The notes below the pieces were generated by a model. That model had not been told where the DNA came from and searched no databases. It saw only the letters and a program-made list of their open reading frames with translations. Below are positions 11,234 to 21,560 of a stretch of 64,000 nucleotides of DNA, piece by piece; position 1 is the first letter of the stretch; the number at the start of each line of letters is the position of its first letter. The position numbers were made by a program, and so were the translations under genes. The DNA comes from Enterobacter pseudoroggenkampii (GTDB taxonomy: Bacteria; Pseudomonadota; Gammaproteobacteria; Enterobacterales; Enterobacteriaceae): the NCBI RefSeq assembly GCF_026420145.1, contig NZ_JAPMLV010000001.1, forward strand, positions 682,001-746,000, given 5' to 3'.

Positions 11234-12424
11234 TTACAGTACGGCGACAATCGCTTCGCACAGTGGCGCCATGTTGTCAGGCGTCATGCCTGCAACGTTC
11301 ACGCGGCCAGAGGCCACGGCGTACACGCCAAACTCTTCACGCAGACGCAGAACCTGCTCTTTGGTCAGGCCGCTGAACGAGAACATGCCGTTCTGTTTGA
11401 TGATAAAGCTGAAGTCGCGGTCTGCGCCTTTCTCAGCCAGGGTGTTCACAAACAGCAGGCGCATGCGCTGAATACGCTGGCGCATATCGTTCAGCTCTTG
11501 TTCCCAGATAGCGCGCAGCGCATCGTTGCTCAGGATAGTGGCAACAACAGACGCACCGTGTGCCGGTGGGTTAGAGTAGTTAGCGCGGATAACCGATTTC
11601 ATCTGGCTGAACGCACGATCGACGGTCTCTTCGTTAGCAGCAACCAGCGTACAGGCACCCACACGCTCATTGTACAGACCGAAGTTCTTGGAATAGGAGC
11701 TAGCGACAATCAGCTCCTGATGCACGGCTGCGAACGCGCGCAGGCCTTCGGCATCTTCTTCCAGACCACGGGCGAAGCCCTGGTAGGCAAAGTCAAACAG
11801 CGGCAGCCAGCCGTTTTCTACGGACAGCTTCGCCAGGTGTTGCCACTGCTCAAGCGTCGGATCGATACCGGTTGGGTTATGGCAGCAGCCGTGGAACAGC
11901 ACCACGTCACCCGCCTGTGCTTCGCTCAGGCTCGCCAGCAGGCCGTCAAAGTCGAGAGAGTGGTTTGCCGCGTCGTAGTAGGCGTATTCACGCACTTCCA
12001 GACCCGCAGAGTTAAACACGCTCTTGTGGTTCGGCCAGCTTGGGTTGCTCACCCAGACACGCTTAACAGAGGTGTTTTTCGCCAGGAAATCCGCCGCCAC
12101 TCGCAGCGCACCGGTACCGCCTGGGGTCTGTGCTGTGCGGGCACGTTTGTCACTCACAATTGCACTGCCTTTACCGAACAGCAGCTCCTGGGTGCAGCGA
12201 CCAAATTCAGGGATACCATCAATACCGAGGTAGTTTTTGGTGGTTTCGTTTTCCAGCAGATACTGCTCAGCTTTCTTGACGCTGGTCAGTACCGGAGTTT
12301 TGCCGGTTTCATCTTTATATACACCAATACCCAGGTTGATTTTGCCAGGGCGGTCGTCGGCACGAAACAGATCGGCCAGGCCCAGAATCGGGTCGGCAGG
12401 AGCGGCGGTAATGTTCTCAAACAT
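11234..12424 (-). CDS. aspC: Aspartate aminotransferase
   Basis: A PLP-dependent class I aminotransferase of 396 residues that interconverts oxaloacetate/glutamate and aspartate/2-oxoglutarate, and also acts on aromatic amino acids. The PLP lysine lies in SYSKNFGLY (Lys246 by E. coli numbering), with the GACTLV segment following. It starts at [11 protein letters not shown], identical to the E. coli N-terminus. The gene lies downstream of ompF on the same strand but behind its terminator, so it is probably transcribed on its own. Confidence 0.97.
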   Translation of the reverse strand: MFENITAAPADPILGLADLFRADDRPGKINLGIGVYKDETGKTPVLTSVKKAEQYLLENETTKNYLGIDGIPEFGRCTQELLFGKGSAIVSDKRARTAQTPGGTGALRVAADFLAKNTSVKRVWVSNPSWPNHKSVFNSAGLEVREYAYYDAANHSLDFDGLLASLSEAQAGDVVLFHGCCHNPTGIDPTLEQWQHLAKLSVENGWLPLFDFAYQGFARGLEEDAEGLRAFAAVHQELIVASSYSKNFGLYNERVGACTLVAANEETVDRAFSQMKSVIRANYSNPPAHGASVVATILSNDALRAIWEQELNDMRQRIQRMRLLFVNTLAEKGADRDFSFIIKQNGMFSFSGLTKEQVLRLREEFGVYAVASGRVNVAGMTPDNMAPLCEAIVAVL

Positions 12425-12553
12425 GACGAAGTTCCATTGTGATTACAGAAGTGAAATCCGCTATCAGGTTAACGGTAGATTTACAAAATGCCAACCGTTT
12501 GCGACGAAAAGCGTGCGGCTTTTCAAAAGTCGCCATTATTTTCTATCACACAT

Positions 12554-12583
12554 AAAAAAACAGGGCCGAAGCCCTGTTCATTA
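12554..12583 (-). terminator. Rho-independent terminator of ompF
   Basis: Read on the minus strand, AACAGGGC-TTC-GGCCCTGTT is followed by a seven-T run, about 26 bases after the ompF stop. Confidence 0.88.
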
Positions 12584-12608
12584 AGCATATAACAAAGTGG
12601 TGTTCTGA

Positions 12609-13700
12609 TTAGAACTGGTAAACGATACCAACACCAGCCTGGTCGTCGGTAGACAGAGCTGTTGCACGGGTGTAATCATTCTCATCCAGCAAGTTGAACT
12701 TGTACGCAGCATAAACGTTCATGTTCTTGTTGAAGTAGTACCAGGTACCCACTTCGATGTATTTAACCAGATCAGCATCGCCACCTGCGAAAGTAGCACC
12801 GTTAGCAGTACGGCCTGTCAGGTCTTTACCCTTAGACTGCACATAGCCAATGGATGGACGCAGACCAAAGTCGAACTGGTATTGAACCACAGCTTCGAAG
12901 TTCTGCGTTTTGTTCGCGAATTCGTCATCGTTTTCACGAGTCATGTTACGGGATTCACCGTACATAACAGATGCGTATACGCTGTTCGCATCATATTTCA
13001 GTGACGTTGCCCAACCTTCAGCACGTTCACCTTTACCATCGGCAGTCTGCTTAGTGGAACGGTCAGAGTTGGTGTATGCCGCGGTTACGTTGAAGCCGTC
13101 TGCGAAGTCATAACCCAGAGAGTAGCTGCCGCCATCGCCGTTCTGGCGAGAAGTGGTGTGGCCGTTTTCATTTTTACCCTGGTACTGCAGGCCCAGTGCC
13201 AGACCATCAACCAGACCGAAGAAGTTAGAGTTACGGTAGGTAGCTAAACCGGTGCTACGTGAGGTCATGAAGTTATCAGTTGCGGCCAGAGAGTCGCCAC
13301 CCCAGATAACCAGCATATCGGTTGAAGCCAGCGCATCATAGAACACACCGTAGTTACGGCCGTAATCAAATGAACCGTATTCACCCGCTTTCAGACCCGC
13401 GAAAGCCAGACGGGTTTTGGTACCCTGAGCACCTTCCTGAGAGGAAGCGTCCATGTTGTATTCCCACTGGCCGTAACCTACCAGTTGGTCGTTAACCTGG
13501 GTTTCACCTTTGAAACCGATACGGGCATAGGTGGTATCGTTGTTATTAGATGCACCGTTAGTAGTCCATTGATGCTCACCTACAGCTTTACCGTAGAAGT
13601 CCAGCTTGTTAGCGTTTTTGTTATAGATTTCTGCAGCGTTAGCTGCACCAGCTACCAGCAGAGCAGGGATAACCACTGCCAGAATATTGCGCTTCATCAT
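12609..13700 (-). CDS. ompF: Outer-membrane porin OmpF, with altered L3 motif
   Basis: A trimeric 16-strand general porin of 363 residues. The signal peptide (1-22, ending AGAANA) precedes mature [10 protein letters not shown], and the C-terminal phenylalanine (GIVYQF) is the BAM recognition end. Its place between aspC and asnS and its leader sequence identify it as OmpF rather than OmpC. Barrel arginines and lysine equivalent to the E. coli constriction (GKAVG, YARIGF, DYGRN) are kept. In L3, mature residues 106-114 read DMLVIWGGD, where E. coli OmpF has DMLPEFGGD, so the Pro-Glu pair is replaced by Val-Ile and the constriction carboxylate is missing. MM at the start follows the E. coli annotation. 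Confidence 0.93.
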   Translation of the reverse strand: MMKRNILAVVIPALLVAGAANAAEIYNKNANKLDFYGKAVGEHQWTTNGASNNNDTTYARIGFKGETQVNDQLVGYGQWEYNMDASSQEGAQGTKTRLAFAGLKAGEYGSFDYGRNYGVFYDALASTDMLVIWGGDSLAATDNFMTSRSTGLATYRNSNFFGLVDGLALGLQYQGKNENGHTTSRQNGDGGSYSLGYDFADGFNVTAAYTNSDRSTKQTADGKGERAEGWATSLKYDANSVYASVMYGESRNMTRENDDEFANKTQNFEAVVQYQFDFGLRPSIGYVQSKGKDLTGRTANGATFAGGDADLVKYIEVGTWYYFNKNMNVYAAYKFNLLDENDYTRATALSTDDQAGVGIVYQF

Positions 13701-13810
13701 TATTTATTACCCTCATTGGTTTTTTTATGACACTCGCCACTGCCGTCAATAAATTCTGTCAATAAATATTTCCGGAACTATTGATGAGAGTTTGGTGTCT
13801 TTATGTATCT
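13701..13810 (-). promoter_or_regulatory. ompF 5' leader (micF antisense target region)
   Basis: About 110 bases lie between the inferred start site near 13810 and the ATG, and they closely match the E. coli ompF leader. The ribosome-site segment ATGAGGGTAATAAATAATG is the part paired by MicF RNA in E. coli. The micF gene itself is not in this window. Confidence 0.65.
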
Positions 13811-13814
13811 GACA

Positions 13815-13910
13815 GGCATCTTTCCATTCGGCGAAGCGTTTCGCTAGCCTGAAAGTGCTACAATTCTCAAGATTAAGTAACCGAAAGAAAATATGTGTAA
13901 CTAAATATTT
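13815..13910 (-). promoter_or_regulatory. ompF promoter with OmpR-type sites
   Basis: On the minus strand, -10 AAAGAT (13818-13823) and -35 TAGCGA (13841-13846) are spaced 17 bases apart, like the weak, activator-dependent E. coli ompF promoter. Upstream, GTTACA-type half-sites (TTTAGTTACACATATTTTC around 13887-13905 and TTTCGGTTACTTAATC around 13871-13886) match OmpR sites F1-F2. Regulation by EnvZ/OmpR with osmolarity is inferred by homology. Confidence 0.7.
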
Positions 13911-14261
13911 ATTTTTGGGAACTTTGTGAACCACCTCAAACTTCAGAGTGCCCTGGCGAATTAAGCGACAGGACATATCCTATATATATGAATTCCTTAT
14001 GATTAATTGAGATAACGGCGATTCATATAAACAGAGGCTAAACGACTCAGTTTTTCTTATGACTGCAGAAAGACTTCTGGATGGCTGAAAAAGTGGTTGA
14101 AATTTGTGCTATCGCTTGAGGATGTAATAATCGCAATAAGAATGGGGTTTATTTTTTGTGGCTGGATATTTCGCGGAAACAAAACGTAACAGGTAGTGGT
14201 TGTGACGGGGTGAAGGTTTAAAGATGCTGACTTTGCGCTGACGAAAACTGACAATGCAGAA
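13911..14261. other. Non-coding ompF-asnS intergenic region
   Basis: An AT-rich stretch upstream of the ompF promoter. In E. coli the equivalent region holds a distal OmpR site and IHF sites that form a repression loop, so that role is likely here. I cannot place individual sites with confidence and see no credible gene. Confidence 0.5.
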
Positions 14262-14290
14262 TAAAATAATGGCCAGCACAGGCTGGCCAT
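14262..14290 (-). terminator. Terminator of asnS
   Basis: Minus-strand hairpin GGCCAGC-CTGT-GCTGGCC followed by ATTATTTTATT, 17-45 bases after the asnS stop. Confidence 0.75.
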
Positions 14291-14306
14291 TTTAGTCTTT
14301 TACCGA

Positions 14307-15707
14307 TTAGAAGCTGGCGTTACGTGGTGTACGTGGGAATGGAATCACGTCGCGAACGTTCTGAACTCCGGTAACGTAGGCGATCAGACGCTCGAAGCCG
14401 AGACCAAAACCGGCGTGCGGTACGGTACCGTAACGACGCAGATCGCGGTACCAGCTGTAGTCAGCTGGGTTGAGCCCCATCTCTTCCATACGCGCGTCCA
14501 GCACGCCAAGACGCTCTTCACGCTGAGAGCCTCCGATGATTTCACCGATGCCCGGCGCCAGGACGTCCATCGCTGCCACGGTTTTACCGTCTTCGTTAAG
14601 GCGCATATAGAAGGCCTTAATGTCTTTCGGGTAGTTTTTAACGACAACCGGCGCTTTGAAATGTTTCTCGGCCAGATAGCGTTCGTGTTCAGACGCCAGG
14701 TCAACGCCCCAGTAAACCGGGTTCTCGAACGTCTCACCGCATTTCTCGAGGATCGCCACCGCGTCGGTATAGTCCACCTGCGCAAAGTCGGCAGACACAA
14801 AACGCTCCAGACGCGCCACAGCATCGCTGTCCACGCGTTCTGCGAAGAATTTCATGTCGTCAGGACGCTCTTCCAGCACCGCTTTGAACACGTACTTCAG
14901 CATCGCTTCCGCCAGACCCGCAACATCGTCCAGGTCGGCGAACGCCACTTCCGGCTCCAGCATCCAGAATTCCGCCAGGTGACGGCTGGTGTTGGAGTTT
15001 TCGGCACGGAAGGTTGGGCCAAAGGTGTAGATCTTAGACAGCGCACAGGCGTACGTTTCGCCGTTGAGCTGACCGGATACCGTCAGGAAAGCTTCTTTAC
15101 CAAAGAAGTCTTTGTCATAGTCCACTTTACCTTCCGGCGTGCGCGGCAGGTTTTCCATGTCCAGCGTCGAGACGCGGAACATCTCACCCGCACCTTCTGT
15201 GTCGGACGCGGTGATCAGCGGGGTAGACACCCAGAAGTAACCCTGCTCGTCGAAGAAACGATGCAGCGCCTGCGCAAGCGTATGACGCACGCGCGCCACC
15301 GCACCAATCAGGTTGGTACGTGGACGCAGGTGCGCCACTTCACGCAGGTATTCAATGCTGTGACGTTTTGCTGCCATCGGGTAGGTATCTGGATCTTCAA
15401 CCCAGCCGGTGACTTCAATGGCTGAGGCCTGAATTTCGAAACTCTGGCCCTGGCCCGGGGATGCCACAACCACGCCGGTGACAATAACGGAACAGCCCGT
15501 CGTCAGGCGCAGAACGTCATCATTGTAATTGGGCAGAGAATTATTAATGACGGCCTGTACAGGATCAAAGCAGGAACCGTCATAGACGGCAAGGAAGGAG
15601 ATGCCAGCTTTAGAATCTCGGCGGGTACGCACCCATCCGCGCACGGTGACCTGTTGGTCAACGGCGACACGGCCCTGGAGTACGTCGGCTACAGGCACAA
15701 CGCTCAT
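14307..15707 (-). CDS. asnS: Asparaginyl-tRNA synthetase
   Basis: A class IIb aminoacyl-tRNA synthetase of 466 residues that charges tRNA-Asn. The N-terminal OB-fold (about residues 1-110, including [14 protein letters not shown]) binds the anticodon. The catalytic core carries motif 2 ([12 protein letters not shown]) and motif 3 near the C-terminus (GFGLGFERL). A longer frame begins upstream, but the ATG at 15705-15707 ([12 protein letters not shown]) gives exactly the E. coli length and start. Confidence 0.97.
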   Translation of the reverse strand: MSVVPVADVLQGRVAVDQQVTVRGWVRTRRDSKAGISFLAVYDGSCFDPVQAVINNSLPNYNDDVLRLTTGCSVIVTGVVVASPGQGQSFEIQASAIEVTGWVEDPDTYPMAAKRHSIEYLREVAHLRPRTNLIGAVARVRHTLAQALHRFFDEQGYFWVSTPLITASDTEGAGEMFRVSTLDMENLPRTPEGKVDYDKDFFGKEAFLTVSGQLNGETYACALSKIYTFGPTFRAENSNTSRHLAEFWMLEPEVAFADLDDVAGLAEAMLKYVFKAVLEERPDDMKFFAERVDSDAVARLERFVSADFAQVDYTDAVAILEKCGETFENPVYWGVDLASEHERYLAEKHFKAPVVVKNYPKDIKAFYMRLNEDGKTVAAMDVLAPGIGEIIGGSQREERLGVLDARMEEMGLNPADYSWYRDLRRYGTVPHAGFGLGFERLIAYVTGVQNVRDVIPFPRTPRNASF

Positions 15708-15873
15708 AATATTCTCTCTGTTAATAGTCGGAAAAAATAAACACTTGTCCACCCTTATGGGGGGATATCTATGTTACCTGCCATCCGCTATCAGACAAGT
15801 AAATTTCGCAGTCAAAAGAGAAGAATTAAGAAATAAATAAGAAGAGGGGAGCCATAGAGGCTCCCGTAAGCGC

Positions 15874-17076
15874 TTAACTGGCTTTTTTGATCTGAGGAAG
15901 ATCGAAGGCTTTGCGCAACGCGCGAACAAACGCTTTGTCATGGCAGATGGTTTTGCCCGGGCTGTCGGAGAGCTTCGCCACCGGCTTGCCGTTACATTCC
16001 ACCAGTTTGATGACAATATTCAGAGGTTTTACCTGAGGAATATCGCAGGTCAGACGGGTTCCGATCCCGAAGCTCAGGTTCACCCGGGTGTTGAAATGGC
16101 GATAGAGTTCGACGGCTTTCGCCAGGTCGAGATTATCGGAGAAGACCAGCACCTTGCTCATCGGATCAATGCCGAGTTTCTCGTAATGGGCAATGGCCTT
16201 CTCGCCCCATTCAACCGGATCCCCGGAGTCGTGGCGTAATCCCTGGTAACGTTCAGCGAACTCGGGACCAAAGTCGCGCAGGAAGGCATCCATCGTAATA
16301 CAGTCGGTGAGGGCGATCCCGAGTTGATTCGGGTACTCCTCAAGCCATGCGGCCAGTGCCGCGCGCTGGCTGTTAGCCAGATCGGGGCTGATCTGCTGAT
16401 GCGCCTGGAACCACTCGTGCGCCTGGGTACCCATTGGCGTCAGGCTGAGGCGACGTGCCAGATCGTAGTTACTGGTGCCTACAAACCACGGCTCCTGCTG
16501 AAGACGTTTAACGATGGCCTCCTGAACGTCGCGCGAGAAACGACGACGGGTGCCAAAGTCCATCAGGCGGAAGCGGGACATGTCTAACCCTTCGGTCAGC
16601 TTGGAGAAGGCCGCGAGTTTATTTTCCAGCGCGGCGACCGCCTGCTCGACGCCCGTTTCCGGCGAACGATAGCGGTGAGCCAGCTCACTGATCACCGCCA
16701 GAAGCGGCACTTCCCACATGATCACTGCCCGCCATGGACCTTCAAGGCGAATATCCAGCTTGCCGTTATCGTTAAGCACGGTGACCTGCTCCGGCTTATA
16801 GCGGAAATCGCGCAGCCAGTTCAGGTAGTCGGCTTTGAAGAAAGGCAGGCCAGAAAGCCACTGATATTCCTCGTCCTGCAGCGTCAGATGCTGCATAGCA
16901 TTGACCTGTTCACGAATGGCGTCTGCGTAGATACCGAGCAAGTCGTCGCCACGGCAGCGGAATTCCGCCGCGACATGAACGTCATAGTAATGGTGGAAAA
17001 CGGCTTGCTGCATATGCAGTTTATACGCGTCGGTATCCAGCAACGTATGCAGAACTGGAGAAGCGAATTGAGTCAT
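15874..17076 (-). CDS. pncB: Nicotinate phosphoribosyltransferase
   Basis: The first enzyme of the Preiss-Handler NAD salvage pathway, joining nicotinate and PRPP to nicotinate mononucleotide with ATP hydrolysis. It has 400 residues, as in E. coli. His220 in [11 protein letters not shown] is the autophosphorylated histidine of the family, and [12 protein letters not shown] precedes it. The start [10 protein letters not shown] is preferred over an upstream in-frame codon. A NadR-type operator lies about 30 bases before the start, and pepN diverges from it. Confidence 0.96.
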   Translation of the reverse strand: MTQFASPVLHTLLDTDAYKLHMQQAVFHHYYDVHVAAEFRCRGDDLLGIYADAIREQVNAMQHLTLQDEEYQWLSGLPFFKADYLNWLRDFRYKPEQVTVLNDNGKLDIRLEGPWRAVIMWEVPLLAVISELAHRYRSPETGVEQAVAALENKLAAFSKLTEGLDMSRFRLMDFGTRRRFSRDVQEAIVKRLQQEPWFVGTSNYDLARRLSLTPMGTQAHEWFQAHQQISPDLANSQRAALAAWLEEYPNQLGIALTDCITMDAFLRDFGPEFAERYQGLRHDSGDPVEWGEKAIAHYEKLGIDPMSKVLVFSDNLDLAKAVELYRHFNTRVNLSFGIGTRLTCDIPQVKPLNIVIKLVECNGKPVAKLSDSPGKTICHDKAFVRALRKAFDLPQIKKAS

Positions 17077-17105
17077 AGGTGCGCAGTAGCATCCTCTCAC
17101 AGGAG

Positions 17106-17123
17106 CGTTTAGTACAATAAACA
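17106..17123. promoter_or_regulatory. NadR operator upstream of pncB
   Basis: CGTTTA-N6-TAAACA matches the NadR box TGTTTA-N6-TAAACA at 11 of 12 fixed positions. It sits 30 bases upstream of the pncB start, where NadR represses NAD salvage genes in E. coli and Salmonella. Confidence 0.75.
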
Positions 17124-17330
17124 ACTCCGGAGTATACCTTGTTTAGTGATTTATTGAACCCCGATCACAACATAAGCGCGTTTTATGGTCGAGGGCATTT
17201 TGTGCCCCGTGTTATACAAATGTAGCAAAAAAAGGTTTTGACCCTGAAAAGATGAACATTCTGCATAGCGCGTTTTGCGCAACAGGAATATATTGAAACG
17301 TTACTCGACAAACGATGCATAAGGTTTTCT

Positions 17331-19943
17331 ATGACACAACAGCCACAAGCCAAATACCGCCACGACTACCGTGCGCCGGATTACCTGATTAGCGAAATCG
17401 ATCTGACTTTTGACCTGGATGCCACTAAAACCGTTGTCACGGCGGTAAGCAAGGTGACGCGCCACAGCGCAACTGCGGTGCCGCTGCGTCTGGATGGTGA
17501 AGACCTGACGCTGGTCTCCCTGCATATTAATGATGAAGCCTGGTCAGACTATAAAGAAGAAAACAACCAGCTGGTCATCGACAACCTGCCGGAACAGTTT
17601 ACGCTGCGCATCGTGAATGAAATCAGCCCGGCTGCCAACACCGCGCTGGAAGGGCTTTATCAGTCAGGCGTGGCGCTGTGTACCCAGTGTGAAGCGGAAG
17701 GGTTCCGCCACATTACGTGGTATCTCGACCGTCCGGACGTCCTGGCGCGCTTCACCACCAAAATCATCGCCGATAAAACCCTGTATCCCTTCCTGCTCTC
17801 CAACGGTAACCGCGTAGGTGAAGGCGAGCTGGAGAATGGCCGTCACTGGGTGCAGTGGCAGGATCCGTTCCCGAAACCGTGCTACCTGTTTGCGCTGGTG
17901 GCGGGGGACTTCGACGTGCTGCGCGACACCTTCAAAACGCGCTCAGGCCGTGAGGTGGCGCTGGAGCTGTTTGTTGACCGCGGCAACCTTGACCGCGCGC
18001 CGTGGGCGATGACCTCCCTCATCAACTCCATGAAGTGGGACGAGGAGCGCTTCGGCCTCGAATATGACCTCGACATCTATATGATCGTCGCCGTCGATTT
18101 CTTCAACATGGGCGCAATGGAGAATAAAGGCCTGAACGTCTTTAACTCCAAATACGTTCTGGCGCGTACCGATACTGCAACGGACAAAGACTACCTCGAT
18201 ATCGAACGCGTCATCGGCCACGAATATTTCCACAACTGGACCGGCAACCGCGTCACCTGCCGCGACTGGTTCCAACTGAGCCTGAAAGAGGGCCTGACCG
18301 TCTTCCGTGACCAGGAGTTCAGCTCCGATCTGGGTTCACGCGCGGTAAACCGCATCAACAACGTGCGTACCATGCGCGGCCTGCAGTTTGCGGAAGATGC
18401 CAGCCCAATGGCGCATCCGATCCGCCCGGATAAAGTCATCGAGATGAACAACTTCTACACCCTGACGGTGTACGAGAAGGGCGCCGAAATTATCCGCATG
18501 ATCCACACCCTGCTGGGGGAAGAGAACTTCCAGAAAGGGATGCAGCTCTACTTCGAGCGTCATGACGGCAGCGCGGCCACCTGCGACGATTTTGTGCAGG
18601 CAATGGAAGATGCCTCTAATGTCGATCTCTCTCACTTCCGCCGCTGGTACAGCCAGGCCGGTACGCCGATTGTTACCGTCAAAGACGACTACAATCCTGA
18701 AACCGAGCAGTACACGCTGACCATCAGCCAGCGCACGCCGCCGACGGCAGAGCAGGAAGAGAAATACCCGCTGCATATTCCGTTCAGCATTGAGCTGTAC
18801 GATAACGAAGGCAAAGTCATTCCACTGCAGAAGGGCGGTCACCCGGTACACCACGTGCTGAACGTGACCCAGGCCGAGCAGACCTTTATCTTCGATAACG
18901 TCTATTTCCAGCCGGTGCCTGCGCTGCTGTGTGAATTCTCCGCGCCGGTGAAGCTGGAGTACAAGTGGAGCGATCAGCAGCTGACGTTCCTGATGCGTCA
19001 CGCGCGTAACGATTTCTCCCGCTGGGATGCCGCACAAAGCCTGCTGGCGACCTACATCAAGCTCAACGTAAACCGTCATCAGCAGGGCCAGCCGCTGTCG
19101 CTGCCTGTTCACGTAGCTGACGCGTTCCGCGCGATCCTGCTGGATGAGAAGATTGACCCGGCATTGGCCGCAGAAATTCTGACTCTGCCGTCAGCGACTG
19201 AAATCGCGGAGTTGTTCGAGATTATCGATCCGATCGCGATCGTGGCGGTGCGTGAAGCGTTGACCCGTACGCTGGCTGCTGAGCTGGCGGACGAGTTCCT
19301 CGCCATTTATAACGCCAACAAGCTTGACGCTTATCGCGTTGAGCACGCGGACATTGGTAAACGTTCTCTGCGCAACACCTGCCTGCGCTATCTGGCGTTT
19401 GGTGAAACCGAGCTGGCGAACACCCTGGTGAGCAAGCAGTATCACGAGGCGGATAACATGACCGACGCCCTGGCCGCGCTGGGCGCAAGCGTTGCTGCCG
19501 AACTGCCGTGCCGCGATGCGCTGATGCAGGAGTACGACGATAAGTGGCATCAGGATGGCCTGGTGATGGACAAGTGGTTCATCCTGCAGGCGACCAGCCC
19601 GGCGGCCGATGCACTCAGCAACGTACGCAGCCTGCTGAAGCATCGTTCCTTTACCCTGAGCAACCCAAACCGCGTGCGTTCGCTGATTGGCGCGTTTGCC
19701 AGCAGCAACCCGGCGGCGTTCCACGCCGAAGACGGCAGCGGTTATCAGTTCATGGTGGAAATGCTGACCGAGCTGAACAGCCGTAACCCGCAGGTGGCGT
19801 CGCGCCTGATTGAGCCGCTGATCCGTCTGAAGCGTTACGATGCGAAGCGTCAGGCGAAGATGCGTGCCGCGCTTGAGCAGCTGAAAGGGCTGGAAAATCT
19901 GTCTGGTGATTTGTACGAGAAGATTGCTAAAGCGTTAGCGTAA
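17331..19943 (+). CDS. pepN: Aminopeptidase N
   Basis: An M1-family zinc aminopeptidase of 870 residues (the E. coli length), a broad-specificity cytosolic enzyme completing peptide degradation. The exopeptidase motif GAMEN (near residue 261) is followed by HEYFH with His297 and His301 and the third ligand Glu in SLKEGLT (about 320). The helical C-terminal domain follows. No signal peptide is seen despite older periplasmic assignments of the family. A hairpin repeat separates it from the convergent ssu operon. Confidence 0.97.
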   Translation: MTQQPQAKYRHDYRAPDYLISEIDLTFDLDATKTVVTAVSKVTRHSATAVPLRLDGEDLTLVSLHINDEAWSDYKEENNQLVIDNLPEQFTLRIVNEISPAANTALEGLYQSGVALCTQCEAEGFRHITWYLDRPDVLARFTTKIIADKTLYPFLLSNGNRVGEGELENGRHWVQWQDPFPKPCYLFALVAGDFDVLRDTFKTRSGREVALELFVDRGNLDRAPWAMTSLINSMKWDEERFGLEYDLDIYMIVAVDFFNMGAMENKGLNVFNSKYVLARTDTATDKDYLDIERVIGHEYFHNWTGNRVTCRDWFQLSLKEGLTVFRDQEFSSDLGSRAVNRINNVRTMRGLQFAEDASPMAHPIRPDKVIEMNNFYTLTVYEKGAEIIRMIHTLLGEENFQKGMQLYFERHDGSAATCDDFVQAMEDASNVDLSHFRRWYSQAGTPIVTVKDDYNPETEQYTLTISQRTPPTAEQEEKYPLHIPFSIELYDNEGKVIPLQKGGHPVHHVLNVTQAEQTFIFDNVYFQPVPALLCEFSAPVKLEYKWSDQQLTFLMRHARNDFSRWDAAQSLLATYIKLNVNRHQQGQPLSLPVHVADAFRAILLDEKIDPALAAEILTLPSATEIAELFEIIDPIAIVAVREALTRTLAAELADEFLAIYNANKLDAYRVEHADIGKRSLRNTCLRYLAFGETELANTLVSKQYHEADNMTDALAALGASVAAELPCRDALMQEYDDKWHQDGLVMDKWFILQATSPAADALSNVRSLLKHRSFTLSNPNRVRSLIGAFASSNPAAFHAEDGSGYQFMVEMLTELNSRNPQVASRLIEPLIRLKRYDAKRQAKMRAALEQLKGLENLSGDLYEKIAKALA

Positions 19944-19953
19944 TATAAGTTAA

Positions 19954-19995
19954 CCCTCCCTCTCCCTGTGGGAGAGGGCCTGGGTGAGGGCATCA
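19954..19995. repeat. Dispersed CCCTCTCCC/GGGAGAGGG hairpin repeat
   Basis: A perfect 9-base stem CCCTCTCCC-TGT-GGGAGAGGG continues into CCTGGGTGAGGGCATCA. Elements of this form are common between convergent enterobacterial genes (known from general experience, not searched). It probably acts as a transcription barrier between pepN and ssuB, and its last bases form the ssuB stop codon. Confidence 0.6.
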
Positions 19996-20763
19996 GGCAT
20001 TAGCCTTAGCTCGCTGTAACTCCGTGCTCCCGCGCTTCATCACTCGATCTAATACCTCAGCTTCGAGCTCCCCCAGTCTTGCCGAGCCCACGCGACGAGG
20101 CCGCGGAAGATCCACCGTCAGATCCAGACCTATTTTCCCGTCCTCTATTAACAGCACCCGGTCCGCCATCGCGACGGCTTCGCTCACGTCATGCGTCACC
20201 AGCAGTACCGTAAAGCCGTGCGCCTGCCACAGGGATCCAATCAAATCCTGCATTTCGATTCGCGTCAGGGCGTCCAGCGCGCCGAGCGGTTCATCAAGCA
20301 GCAGCAGGCCAGGACGGTGAATCAACGCCCGCGCCAGCGCCACGCGCTGCTTCTGCCCACCCGAGAGGGCGGCAGGCCATTCATCGGCTCGATTTTCCAG
20401 CCCAACGGCGGCCAGCGCCTGGCGGGCTTCATCCCGCCAGCTGCCCTTAAGACCGAGCCCGACATTGTCGATAACCGTTTTCCACGGCAGCAGCCGCGCG
20501 TCCTGAAACATCATGCGGGTATCGTCCTGAATATTCGAAAGCGGCGTTGTTCCTGCCAGAATGTCGCCGCCGTTAGGGGCTTCCAGTCCGGCCAGCAGCC
20601 TTAGCAGGGTACTCTTGCCGCCGCCGCTGCGCCCGACAACGGCCACAAATTGTCCGGCGGGAATATGCAGATCCAGCCCGTTAAGAATGGTGTTTTCGCC
20701 GTAGCGTTTGGTCACGCCGTTCAGCAGTAACGGTGTTCCCTGGTTCAGTCGTGCAGTATTCAT
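19993..20763 (-). CDS. ssuB: Aliphatic sulfonate ABC transporter ATP-binding protein SsuB
   Basis: The ATPase of the SsuABC alkanesulfonate importer, 256 residues. Walker [10 protein letters not shown] is at residues 44-52, the signature is LSGGQKQRV and Walker [14 protein letters not shown] longer frame exists upstream, but the ATG at 20761-20763 (MNTARLNQ) matches E. coli and overlaps the ssuC stop as ATGA, the usual coupling in this operon. It is the last gene of ssuEADCB. The C-terminus ends at a stop supplied by the intergenic repeat. Confidence 0.95.
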   Translation of the reverse strand: MNTARLNQGTPLLLNGVTKRYGENTILNGLDLHIPAGQFVAVVGRSGGGKSTLLRLLAGLEAPNGGDILAGTTPLSNIQDDTRMMFQDARLLPWKTVIDNVGLGLKGSWRDEARQALAAVGLENRADEWPAALSGGQKQRVALARALIHRPGLLLLDEPLGALDALTRIEMQDLIGSLWQAHGFTVLLVTHDVSEAVAMADRVLLIEDGKIGLDLTVDLPRPRRVGSARLGELEAEVLDRVMKRGSTELQRAKANA

Positions 20764-21551
20764 GCTTTCGCCTCCTGAAGAGTGTAGGCCGGATTCCAGC
20801 GCAGCCAGCTGCGCTCCAGCCACTGGGCGCTAACGTCGGCGAGTTTGCCGAGAAGGGCATACAGAATGATGGCAACCACCACCACGTCCGTTTGCAGGAA
20901 TTCGCGGGCGTTCATCGCCAGGTAACCAATGCCTGAATTGGCCGAGATAGTCTCTGCTACAATCAGCGTCAGCCACATCAGGCCGAGCGCAAAACGCACC
21001 CCGACCATAATGGAGGGCAGGGCGCCCGGCAGGATCACGTGTATAAAGAGAGAAAAACCCGATAAGCCGTAGCTGCGCGCCATCTCCACCAGACCGCGAT
21101 CGATATTGCGGATCCCGTGCCAGGTGTTGATGTAGATCGGGAACAATGTGCCCAGCGCCACGAGGAAGATCTTGGCGCTCTCATCAATCCCAAACCACAG
21201 GATAACCAGCGGGATCAGCGCCAGATGCGGCACGTTGCGCAGCATCTGAATTGAGGTATCCAGCAGCCGCTCGCCCCAGCGGGAAAGGCCACTGATCAGG
21301 CCCAGAACCAGACCGATGCCGCCGCCGATGGAAAACCCAATCACGGCGCGCCAGGAGCTGATCGCCAGATGCTGCCACAGCTCACCGCTCACGCTCAGCG
21401 ACCAGAACGCTTCTACGACGCCCTCCGGGGAGGGCAGAATGCGGCTCGACAGCCAGCCGGTGGACGACGCGAGCTGCCAGAGTGCCACAATGCCGACGGG
21501 TAAAAACCACGGCGCGGCGCGCAGCAGCCATTTTTGTGAGGTGGCAGACAT
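20760..21551 (-). CDS. ssuC: Aliphatic sulfonate ABC transporter permease SsuC
   Basis: The inner-membrane permease of the sulfonate importer, 263 residues with about six membrane segments and the BPD_transp_1 EAA-type loop ([17 protein letters not shown] near residues 150-170). The ATG at 21549-21551 (MSATSQKW) is preferred over a GTG two codons earlier because AAGGAG lies five bases upstream of it and the length then equals E. coli SsuC. The stop overlaps the ssuB start by four bases. Confidence 0.94.
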   Translation of the reverse strand: MSATSQKWLLRAAPWFLPVGIVALWQLASSTGWLSSRILPSPEGVVEAFWSLSVSGELWQHLAISSWRAVIGFSIGGGIGLVLGLISGLSRWGERLLDTSIQMLRNVPHLALIPLVILWFGIDESAKIFLVALGTLFPIYINTWHGIRNIDRGLVEMARSYGLSGFSLFIHVILPGALPSIMVGVRFALGLMWLTLIVAETISANSGIGYLAMNAREFLQTDVVVVAIILYALLGKLADVSAQWLERSWLRWNPAYTLQEAKA

Positions 21552-21560
21552 GGTCACTCC

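Noticed and set aside
11498..12442. 314-codon open frame antisense to aspC
   Set aside because: Entirely covered by aspC, which is conserved end to end; no domain seen.
13746..13976. 76-codon minus-strand frame upstream of ompF
   Set aside because: It covers the conserved ompF promoter and leader; the conservation there is regulatory, not coding.
14415..15425. 336-codon open frame antisense to asnS
   Set aside because: Shadow of the asnS reading frame; low-complexity His/Arg/Val composition.
17331..17420. Signal peptide on PepN
   Set aside because: The first residues are polar and match the cytosolic E. coli enzyme; no hydrophobic core is present.
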